From Bemisia tabaci (taxonomy: Eukaryota; Arthropoda; Insecta; Hemiptera; Aleyrodidae), in the NCBI RefSeq assembly GCF_918797505.1, contig NC_092797.1, forward strand, positions 30,021,372-30,085,371: a stretch of 64,000 bases of DNA, read 5' to 3'. A program made the position numbers and the translations under genes. The notes beneath the pieces are model-generated. The model worked only from the letters and a program-made list of their open reading frames with translations, made no database searches and was not told the DNA's origin. Each line of letters opens with the position of its first letter. The first letter of the stretch is position 1. Shown here in pieces: positions 55,453 through 64,000 of the stretch.

Positions 55453-57055
55453 TTTTTTTTTTTGCTTAAACGATTCAAGAAACATTGTAGTTAAAAATAT
55501 AAAGATTTTTCGATTTGGACGTATGAAAAATGTTTAACTCGTTCAGGCACACCGTGTATTGTATGGAGTACTGCTGTTATTCGACCGTTGTCTTCAGGTC
55601 AAAATTCTTACAAAGAAGCCCCTTGCAAGAGGCAAATTTTTTGTAATTTCTCCCAGTTTTTTCAGCGTTAGGTATATAAATGAATTGTTTGTCAAATTTT
55701 GAGGTCAATTATATTTAATTGTAATTTATACTTTCTTTTTTTCCCCTTCATTTTATTTTTCGTATCGAGGAGTCGAGGTTTTGTTGATTTCTTCGGATTT
55801 CGATTACTGTAACTTCTCTTCTATTCGGCCGATTTTTATGAATGAGGTCTCTTTTTATTTGTGTTTTAACGGAGAGTAAGGAAAAAATTGCTAAATACAT
55901 GCGAAACAATTTTTTTTGAAAATTGGATGAATCCTAGCGTGACGGTGAAATGGTTAATGAAGCGTGAGTAATTGTGGTACGGGTATCGGCCGCGTTGGGA
56001 CCCAAGGCCCATTGTTCTTCGTGACGCCGACGCAGTGATCAGGAGCGTGGGGACGAGAGGGCTTAGTGGACTCCTGTATGAGCCACGTTTAGCAAATGGT
56101 CTAATGAGTCTCGAGGCTCATCACAGATTGCACTTACCACTATCCTGGTGGCCCCGGCTATCAGAGCAAGGAGTACCAACTTTTGAAAAGGATAACAGTG
56201 TTGTGGAGATATGTCAAAGCAACGTTGTGAACAAAACGGAGTGAGTGAAATTCTCATTCAAGGAGTGCCGAACTGGTCAGCCATCCTCGAATCAGTTCGC
56301 TTGCTTCCGCTTATATATGCATATTTTAAATCAGCGCGCCCCATTCTAAGGTTTTTTTAAAAAAAACCAAGAAACGTAGACTCTTGGTATTCATTACACA
56401 TAAACTAGCGAGCCCCAGAATGAGAAACAAATTTTAATCATTATTATTGACGGATTAGTAAACTTTTTACACGCTTTGGAAAATCTCAGAAGTTCGCGGT
56501 AGTCACTTTTCGGTAAGGAACTAGGGGACTCGGTTATTGTATCGAGGGGGGGGTCGAAACGATCGCAAAGGCGGTATACTACGTATACGCGCCAAAAAGA
56601 GTTAAGACATTGTAGAATCGACAGTTCGTATGAGATCGGGGAACCATATTGCTTCTTATAGTAAAAGTCTTTTATCGTCACACTTTTTTTTTTTTTTAAA
56701 GATCTAGCTTCTAACTGTAAAACCATTCGGAAAGCTTTCTTTTAGATTATGTTTATTTCCTCTCTCTCTCTCTCTTATTCCCCCTGTATCTGTACTTTGA
56801 ATAGCCCCAGAGATTTCTTCTTCCCTTCCCGTTTGTTATTTTCCATTACTCTATTTGAACTATATTTTGCAATAAGGAGCTACTGTTTCTAGCTCATTTT
56901 AGAAACAACAAACGTGCAATTAGTTCTTCCGTGCAGAAGAGGGTCTTTGTGGTTGAGCCGAAACTAGTAATTATATATTGCAAAATGTGATCTATTTCAT
57001 TGTAAATTCAGTAATGATGATCGAGTGTATGAAAATCAAATTCGAACTCGAAACA
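55453..57055. other. Spacer with one unassigned GC-richer patch
   Basis: Frames at 55,972-56,244 (plus) and 56,063-56,257 (minus) overlap in a GC-richer patch. Neither has a recognisable domain. A CT microsatellite lies at about 56,760-56,775. Confidence 0.4.
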
Positions 57056-57320
57056 TCATAGTGACGGCGAATCTCTCACACCACGTGTCTTAGTTTGCAA
57101 CGTTGCAGATTTCCTGTTATACTTTATTTTTTCAATGGACAGTTACTCAACGCCAATTCTTCCTAGGTTCCGTGATCTTTCCTCACCATATGCGAAGTAA
57201 ATCATGTAAAAACTCCAAGGAATTATGTTGATACGTTCTCCTTTGACAAAATAAAATAGAAGCAGAGATTGCAAAAAGTCGCAGACGGAATACGTGGCAT
57301 TGTAGTTTCACCGTAGATAT
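57056..57320 (+). mobile_element. Family P MITE, copy 7
   Basis: ATAGTGACGGCGAATCTCTC at the left and TAGTTTCACCGTAGATAT at the right. Inner TAGTTTGCAACGTTGCAGAT and TGTTATACTTTATTTTT match copy 1. Confidence 0.75.
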
Positions 57321-58789
57321 GATTGAAACTAACTAAGACAAACTTTGATAATACGCGTTGTTATGTAGGTACATAGTTGAAAATTCTGCTGGTCTTTGAT
57401 TACTCGAAATTCAGGAAAATAAATGAGTAATCAAAATCACTGAAACAGTGCACAAATTCTTTTTAACCATTATTTTCTTTGAAGGTAGTGTCATCTAATT
57501 GCATGCGTGCTGAGCATAACTAAATGGTGAGTTTGAATCGAATTGAATTTAAAACTTCTCAAACATTTCAGAGGCGCAAGTGAAAAATGTTGTAACGAAC
57601 ACAAATGCTGATGCAATTTTTCCGACTTACTTTAAAGGCTAAAATTCTATCGAACGTCTCCCCTACATTTCCTAGGACACGCTCGTTCCTGTCTCATTTT
57701 TCTCTTTCCTTCTCTCCTCTTCGCTCCTTCATAATTAATTTAAATTATGTTGCGCTGGGGGTGACGGTGCAAATGCAAGCTGCGCGGTTGCAGTTTTCAA
57801 AAGTATTGAGTTTTAATCAATAACATTTGCGTCACGGCTTAAGAGACACGCTTCAGACACAACATACAAACGTGAAAGTCTTTCAGATATTCCCTCCCTC
57901 TTGTTTCATTTCGAATTTTATGACTTTGGTTGCTTCGTTATCTCATGCATTCTTTCTCTAGTAGCAGAAAAAGTTTTTGGTCATCTTTGTCACGTTTTGG
58001 GGGTCACCTCGTTCTATTATTGCTTCGTAATTATAGGAGTTTCTAATCGGTTGGTAGAAGTTTGACTCAAGTTCGATCGAAAACACTAAATTATAAACGT
58101 CAATCCTTTGTTCTCTGCGGAAAAGGGAAGGCATATAAAACGTAGGTACAAGTATTACGCCAAAGTTTATGAATTGTTTCAGCCTAAACTTTCCGCACTA
58201 AAGCTGACTTTATATCAAGGAAGCTTACGGTGAAGATTTTATAAAAACTGAAGCTCGTAATTTTCCGGTGATAAAGCGTGAGAAACGATTCCGATTTGGA
58301 GGAGGCATGATAATGCGAAGCGTAATCGTAAAGCGATCTCAATAAATTGAAGATTGGCACTCCAGTCGCCATTAATTAAAACATAACGTCACAATGTATT
58401 TCATGCCGTTTTCGAATATTTTATCATTAAGACTTAGATTTACGAGCCGCTCGCGTTCCAAATTTAAATTAATACCCGAAAGACTCCAGCCGGCCGTTAA
58501 TTTCGGCCCCATGAGCAACCCGTCAAAGTTTTAGGTAACGCCGATTTATTCGACTCGCTTAGAGGGAGAGCTAAAAGCCACCCTCCGAATGGAGCCGTAA
58601 AATATGCCCCACGGCTTCTCCTTAGCTTCAATTATTGGGACATTTTTCCTTATTGTTTAATATTTTAGAGAGGGGCAGCTTATTTCCAGATAAGGAAAAA
58701 ACCTCATAGATTAAAGATAAAATGATATGAAGGTCACAAGATACGTGTTTTGACTACGCTGTTTTGAAATGCCCACCTGTTTGGTTGAT
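57321..58789. other. Repeat-free stretch, possibly unique sequence
   Basis: I find no paired ends or coding signal. 58,430-58,650 is of more balanced composition than its neighbours and includes CCATTAATTAAAAC upstream at about 58,370. It could hold conserved non-coding sequence, but this cannot be judged without comparison. Confidence 0.3.
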
Positions 58790-59420
58790 TTTTTGAGCAA
58801 AACATCGATGGATTTTATCGCTAGGCACTTTGACATAGTATTCTGTGCAGGATAAAGAGAAGACAGTGAAAATTCTAGATACTGAGGTTCACTGGTTTTC
58901 CTTCGAGAAATTCGAAATACTCGAAAAAACTGCAATGTTGCTGATAGAGAAACGTGCTTCGAGACTTTAACCATCAAATTTGCGTTGTTTCAAAATTTGT
59001 AAGAAATACTAAGAGATCTTACCGAGGGAAATTCTGACATAGGATTCTGTACAAAAGAAAAAGCAGTAAAATTTCTAAAAATAATATTCGCAAATATTCC
59101 TTTGATAGAATCAAATATGATAAAAAATTTCCAATGATACTCAGCGATGTACATGATTTGCAACTTTAATCATTAAAATTTGATATGTTCATCTTTACCG
59201 GTGCTTTTTTTAAGAAATACCGATAAACAAACTATGTTTAAATTTTTTAAAATATTCTGCACCATATAAACGAAATCAATAAAATATTTAAAAAAGTAAT
59301 GTTGGTAAGGTATATTTTTTTAAAAAATGATAGAAGTGACGAGGAATGCACAACATCTCAAATGGAAATACGTATTTTATGACTTTCAGCTGATAAATTT
59401 GGAAGATTCGATTACTTCGA
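58790..59420. repeat. Degenerate tandem repeat, period about 205 bp, 3 units
   Basis: Anchors recur in order. GACATAGTATTCTGTGCA (58,832), GACATAGGATTCTGTACA (59,036) and AATATTCTGCACCA (59,251) are spaced 204 and 210. ACTTTAACCATCAAATTTG (58,965), ACTTTAATCATTAAAATTTG (59,163) and ACTTTCAGCTGATAAATTTG (59,382) follow in each. Divergence is high, so the array is old. Confidence 0.65.
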
Positions 59421-59860
59421 AAGTTTCTGAAATTATGAAAATAATGTATTGTTATATTGATCTAAATAGGTTTACCATCGATAAATGGAGAATATTTCCT
59501 CTATGATGAGTGTATTTATCATTCATTCAACGGACAAATAGCTTCAATTTCCGAATTCCATAAATTCTAACGAATACTGGAAGTTGGAACGGAAACGTTC
59601 ATGCAGTCAAATTAGTTTCAAATCCATCATCGGGTATGTTGCTATGTAAGGTAATTAGCATCATGCTAAGTCCGATTCGGTGAACTTGAGCTGTTGAATA
59701 TTTAGACGAGAAGATTCATACAAGAGAATTCGCAACTTCGTGGCCCTGTAGTTGCTCGCCTAAGAATTTGAATATCTATTTTCCCGAGTCACGTGACGAA
59801 TTCAATTTTGTGTGAGCTCTCTGCTCTTGTGCCCCGAGGGCGGATCTCGTGTTTGGTGAA

Positions 59861-60135
59861 AGCGTGAGCGGAATGCCGCCGTGCTAAGGGAAAACGCCGT
59901 ATTAACCCCCAGGCGTTGCCAAATTTACTTCGATAAAACGCGAATTTCCTGGTAAACTTAAGAATATTTTTCTCCCAATTTTTCAGATAATTTTGCTCGC
60001 AATTTCACCTAAAGTTCCTGAAAATTTCAGAGAAAAATATACATATCTTTACTCAAAAAAAAAAACATTTCATCGAAGGAAATTTGGCAACTCGCGGATG
60101 TTCATACGGCGTTCTTCCTTAGCGTGAGCGGAATG
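59861..60135. mobile_element. Family A MITE, copy 5, in a 15-bp direct repeat
   Basis: AGCGTGAGCGGAATG at 59,861-59,875 and 60,121-60,135 is a perfect 15-bp direct repeat around the element body (59,876-60,120). GCCGTGCTAAGGGAAAACGC is the left end and ATACGGCGTTCTTCCTTAGC the right end. The usual last bases of the right end (ACGGCAG) are missing, replaced by the direct repeat. Confidence 0.8.
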
Positions 60136-60495
60136 GGGTCATCCTTGCCGCGCTGTTAAATTCCAAACTCAAAGTTGTAATTCTTAGTCATATCATTGTC
60201 ATTTGTCCGAGCCGCTTGCCGTGGAGTCAGCATAGTTAGTTTATGTGAGCGGAAGAATACAAATTGCGAGTTTTCGTTTCTCGTAATGTTCGGAATTTAT
60301 CGCAATGGAGTGGGAAAGGTCTATTGCTCGCTAAGGAAACATGTAATAAAGGTGGATCGATGGTTCACAGTCAGAAAATGAGGTATGGATGGATCGTGCC
60401 TAATCGCACATTGACGTCCAAAGGATGTTTTTGAAATACCTTTAAAAACAAACAAAAAAATCATGTTTAAACACGTTGCTTTGAAAGAAGAAAAA
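60136..60495. other. No feature recognised
   Basis: Spacer between two MITEs. Confidence 0.4.
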
Positions 60496-61211
60496 CAGGG
60501 CCGAATTTAGGCAGTGGCCACATGGGCTGCGGCCCGTAGCGGCAAATTCTGCACATTTTTTGAATGAGATATAAAAAAATCGGATTCAGAAAAAAAAATA
60601 CAAATGAGAAAAGGCGGCAAAATCTCTCATTTCCTGAAAGTAAAGTAATTTCTACTTTCGTCGTCTTTCGGTGATACAAGAGACAGCACCTTTGATTAGT
60701 CGAGTTAAGAGAGAAACCAAACACGCAACTTAGCCTGGAACGCGCAGAGAGCAATGATGACGAGGACTTGAGATGAAAAGGAGAAGCCCTCGGCGCGGCG
60801 GTCGGCCTGTAACAAATATTAGCGCCTACAAGACTGTAGGAAGACTTCACGCATTGCGCGAAACACAGTGTGGTCAGCGCGGCGCGACGGAGGAAGTTAA
60901 AATTATTATACCACATTTATGTTTGCTCTTCCATAATTTTTTCGATCACTTCTTATTAATGGAAGGCCTTGTCCACACAGAGATAGGTTTACGGAACTTA
61001 ACTTTCTCGCAAGGTTCCGTGAACTTTTGCTAGTAGTATTGACAGGGCTTTCACAAAAAATGTCTCATACAACACGAGTAAACGCGTCTTGTGCGCCTTT
61101 CCCCCTCAGGCACGTTCACTTGATAGTTTTTATTGATTTTTCAAAACGAATGAGAAGGGGCCGGAAAAATACAGGCGGCCCATGGGCGGCAAGTAGGTAA
61201 ATCCGGCCCTG
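60496..61211. mobile_element. Family N hAT-like element, copy 2
   Basis: CAGGGCCGAATTTAGG at the left and TAAATCCGGCCCTG at the right, same orientation as copy 1 at 6.1 kb. Internal landmarks match copy 1: TCGAGTTAAGAGAGAAACC, AGATGAAAAGGAGAA, CTTGTCCACACAGAGATAGG and GTGAACTTTTGCTAGTAG. About 110 bp shorter, lacking one of the two ACTTCACGCATTGC units. The 149-codon minus frame inside is not conserved in copy 1. The flanking duplication is imprecise. Confidence 0.85.
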
Positions 61212-61666
61212 GGGAAAAAGGTAACATGTCTTAACAATGGCTTCGAAGCGTTTAAGCATGAGATAAGCTATAGTATGGTGGCATTTGTGCGTTTTTAAAA
61301 GGTTCAAAGTCATTTTAAAAACATTTTTAAAACCTTGGAAGTCGTGAAAAGAAATTAACATTGTAAATTAATTTTTTGGATTATTTTAAAGATAACTATT
61401 TATAAAAGGCTTTACAGAATGATTTTTGAAACGTTTAATAATTAAATATTTTCCCTCATCTTTTACAAATTGGTTTATAAATGGTTTTTTCAGAAACATT
61501 GTTTATATAATATTGTTTATTTGTTATTTTTTGTTCCAAACATAATAAATGGAGAATTTATTATGTTTGAAACCAAAAATATAAAACACGTTGAAGACGT
61601 TTCTCAGGATTATGAATGGTTTCTAAAACCATACTGAAAATCACCGTGATTTTCCAGTTTCACCAA
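61212..61666. other. No feature recognised
   Basis: AT-rich spacer. Confidence 0.4.
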
Positions 61667-61810
61667 CTTGACTACATTTTGCAATTCGGAACTATAAATC
61701 CCGGCCCGATCTAAAAACAACGTATGTGCCATTAGTTTCCCTTTACACGTAAGTGTTTTCTTCAGATCAGCCAGAATTTATAGGTCCAAATTGCAAAATG
61801 CAGTCCAACT
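61667..61810. mobile_element. Short MITE with ACTACATTTTGCAATTCGGA end
   Basis: ACTACATTTTGCAATTCGGA then ACTATAAAT at the left. ATTTATAGGTCC then AAATTGCAAAATGCAGT at the right. The subterminal TTTTGCA core resembles MITE D and family C. Confidence 0.65.
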
Positions 61811-62270
61811 GGACGTTACGTTCCCTTTCCTCAAAATTTGGCGAGCCCAATTATTTAGTCGTAAATGGGCACGTTACTAACGATTTTAGTTTTGGGAGCC
61901 GGATTCATTCAGTAGGGGAGCCTGCTGTATTTCGACGGTGATCAGATGAGGTCGGCTCTTTGAGCTCGAAACCCAGCTCTAGGGCTATTAAGTCAAGCGG
62001 TGGAAACACTGCATGTGAGTGACATCAGGTGATACGCGCTCAATGGCTAAAGAGCTTGTTGACACGACGAAAACGGCGGGTCCCTTGTTTCAAGAACGAC
62101 GAACGTATCCGTCTTGTCCTCTTTAACGAGTGCACGATGCATTAGCTTTGTAGCCATGCAAGTCGTTGAATGAGGGACCGGGGTGCCGCGAACGGAGGCG
62201 AGGCGTTGCGGTGGCGCACAGTGGGACCGGAATAAATTAGTCTTTGGATACTTTATGATATTTTATATAA
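61811..62270. other. No feature recognised
   Basis: Spacer that becomes GC-richer at about 62,170-62,225. Confidence 0.4.
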
Positions 62271-62497
62271 CACTGGAAAAAAACACATTGGATCTAAAGT
62301 CCAGACTCTTGAAAACATTGACAAGAAAAAATACTCTTGATTCAATCGGATTTTTGCTTGAATCAAAACGACATCCGCTTAAATTAAGAGGCTTGGTCCT
62401 TGATTTAAGCTAGATTCTGATTGAATCAAGTGTACTTTTTCTTGTCGATGTTTTTAAGAGTCTGGACTCTAGATCCAATGTGTTTTCTTTTCCAGTG
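62271..62497. mobile_element. Family J MITE, copy 2
   Basis: CACTGGAAAAAAACACATTG then GGATCTAAAGTCCAGACTC at the left. GAGTCTGGACTCTAGATCC then TTTTCCAGTG at the right. Inner ACTCTTGATTCAATC / GATTGAATCAAG as in copy 1. Confidence 0.85.
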
Positions 62498-62545
62498 AAA
62501 TGTTTTCACAATTTTAAATTTTTTATAAAATATAGCCTCTTACTA

Positions 62546-62755
62546 CACCGGAAAAAAGTGAAGTTGATTTAACAGTCTGGATGTAAGAAAAGTGTGCGAG
62601 AACTTAAAAAATTCTGAATTACTCGCCAAAGCAGTTATTTTAGCAATGCCAATAAGTAAAACTAACTGCTGTGGCAGGTAATTCAGCATTTTATGAGTTC
62701 TCACAAAATTGTTTTACATCCAGAATGTTAAATCAACTTCACTTTTTTTCGGCGT
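62546..62755. mobile_element. Single-copy MITE K
   Basis: CACCGGAAAAAAGTGAAGTT at the left and AACTTCACTTTTTTTCGGCG at the right. The arms run on through GATTTAACAGTCTGGATGTA / TACATCCAGAATGTTAAATC and the AATTCTGAATTAC..AACTGCT palindrome. Its ends imitate family J (C-A-C, then A run) but the arms differ. It lies 48 bp from family J copy 2. Confidence 0.8.
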
Positions 62756-64000
62756 TTATAAGAGTAATAAGGTTACTGAAGTTTTGGACAACAGAAAGTA
62801 AAATTTTATCCTAGGATTTAAACAGAGATGAACTAAACCTCTTGAGAATAAAGTGTTAGCAAAACAGACAAAAATCGTAATAACGATGAACAAAGGAGTT
62901 TTAGACCCACCATTCATGACATTTTTGCCGTGATATCCCAATTGGACGTTAAAAATTCTCCAGGAATGGAATTTTGGCCTCAAAGGAACGATGGCGGCAC
63001 AGATAACCCGTAATAACCTTATCAACAACGAAAAATTCAAATTTAAGGGATTGTAGGATTCATACGCGGATCTAGACACTTTAAACGTGGGAAAGGATCG
63101 CAAGGGGAAGGGGGGTCCGAGGGACTGCTCCCAGAAATGCCGATATATTAAAGCACCTAACATGCAGTTGGGTCAATTTTGTCATGAATAATTGTCAAAT
63201 ATGAGCGTTCTTCCCTCCTCTTTCCTCCATTCCTTCCATATATTTCTTTCTTCCCTATTTTTCTCCTCTTTTTACCGGTAGAGGGGGGGGGGGGGCGTAC
63301 GTCTCCCCTTCACCCTACGCCCCCTAGATCCGCTCATGATAGGACTTTGCGGAATTATTCCTGTGTACCTATGGCCGTAGAATTTGATTTAACAAAATTA
63401 CCAAATGCTTAACTTGCCACCGACAGTTGCAAAAAGTCACAATATATTTCCAGAAAGGATTGAAGTTGGATATCTTTGGATTAGGAAAATTTTAACCACC
63501 CAGAGTATTTAATGATCCAATCGATGAATTTTCAATCTAATTTGACATCTTTTACCCGGGTATCCCTCATGGGAGAGTCATTCTAGACCAACTTTCTACC
63601 CGTATTTGAACTAGTTCAAGGCAAAAAATTGAACATGAATCATCAGTTCGGTCAGAAATATCCTTAAAATCAAGAACACCAACAAAAATGTTCGGAAGTC
63701 AAGTTATGAATCTTTAATTTTGTTCTCGGAGGGGCGCACTGTGCGGCGAAGGGTGCTTGTCGTGGGGGTTGCGGGGCGGCACGGCGCAGCGCTGCGCCCA
63801 GATCCGTCGCAACAATAAATCTCGACCTCAAAATGCGGAAGTATCGTTGGAATCCGTGCTCGCTGACATTCATCCCGGACGTTTGTAATCTGTTGATAGT
63901 CTTCGTTTCTACACACAGCCTTACAATACGACCGCTTCGTTATTTTTCCACCGATTGACCCGGCTTTTTTAACATCCTCGCGGTTTCGCGGCTTTTCACT
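62756..64000. other. Spacer to the window end
   Basis: A 13-base G run at 63,283-63,295 and a GC-rich patch at about 63,725-63,810 (GGGGCGGCACGGCGCAGCGC). Overlapping minus frames there are not recognisable. The 135-codon minus frame at 62,756-63,163 overlaps the end of MITE K and is not convincing. Confidence 0.4.

Noticed and set aside
55972..56257. Overlapping frames on both strands as an exon
   Set aside because: Neither has a recognisable family, and both-strand openness reflects local base composition.
60467..60916. 149-codon minus frame
   Set aside because: Lies inside family N copy 2 and is not preserved in copy 1.
1..64000. CRISPR arrays, operons, prophage or bacterial defence loci
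   Set aside because: No regularly spaced direct repeats, no dense coding and no bacterial signals. The window is eukaryotic.

Overview
The window looks like repeat-rich, AT-rich, intron-scale DNA from an animal nuclear genome. An insect, possibly a hemipteran such as a whitefly, is my best guess from the repeat style; this is inference, because no diagnostic gene is present. There are no bacterial operons, ribosome-binding sites or long uninterrupted genes. The longest plus-strand frame (7,203-7,793 from its first ATG) has no recognisable domain. I can defend no complete protein-coding gene. Gene-like signals are limited to three: a non-LTR reverse-transcriptase fragment (about 15.35-15.83 kb, minus strand), a possible 28-codon initial coding exon with a good donor site (34,033-34,116), and a GC-rich island that could be a promoter plus 5'UTR exon (about 47.88-48.55 kb). 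A possible frameshifted coding relic lies at 3.34-3.70 kb on the minus strand.

What fills the window is non-autonomous DNA transposons (MITEs and foldback elements), found by reading inverted and direct repeats by eye. At least seven families have two or more copies here. Family A carries terminal GCCGTGCTAAGG (copies near 4.0, 12.7, 50.5 and 59.9 kb, one duplicated in tandem). Family B carries terminal GGACC..GTT (5.7 and 36.7 kb). Family C carries GGATCGCATT (8.2 and 45.2 kb). Family F carries AATTGGACGTAT (21.6 and 50.0 kb). Family H is hAT-like with CAGTGGCGTG ends (17.2, 31.8 and 36.4 kb). Family J has CACTGGAAAA ends (13.8 and 62.3 kb). Family N is hAT-like with CAGGGCCGGATT ends (6.1 and 60.5 kb). 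Family P carries ATCGACGGTG and has seven copies (14.9, 22.4, 33.3, 34.4, 49.8, 52.0 and 57.1 kb). Many further single-copy hairpins occur.

Layout by region. 0-3 kb is a long-armed foldback element with a second foldback element inserted in its left arm. 3-16 kb is a dense MITE field holding a 1.1-kb element that contains both a retroposon with a 12-bp target-site duplication and a near-perfect 37-bp-arm palindrome, then a MITE split by the RT fragment. 16-26 kb is sparser, with a 281-bp tandem duplication and several hairpins. 26.9-28.9 kb is a 2-kb AT-rich element with a tRNA-like Pol III domain inside. 29-45 kb holds further MITEs, including a 439-bp hairpin flanked by TTAA and two adjacent hairpins at 44.4-45.1 kb, one of them nested. 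45-49 kb is lower in repeats and carries the GC island. 49-64 kb holds MITEs, a tRNA-derived SINE, two 0.5-1 kb long-TIR elements and a very degenerate tandem array of about 205 bp.

The sequence does not show genes working together. It shows layered transposon insertions whose order can sometimes be read: MITE in MITE, retroposon in MITE, RT fragment in MITE. Boundaries and similarities were judged by eye, without alignment software, and terminal positions may be off by a few bases.
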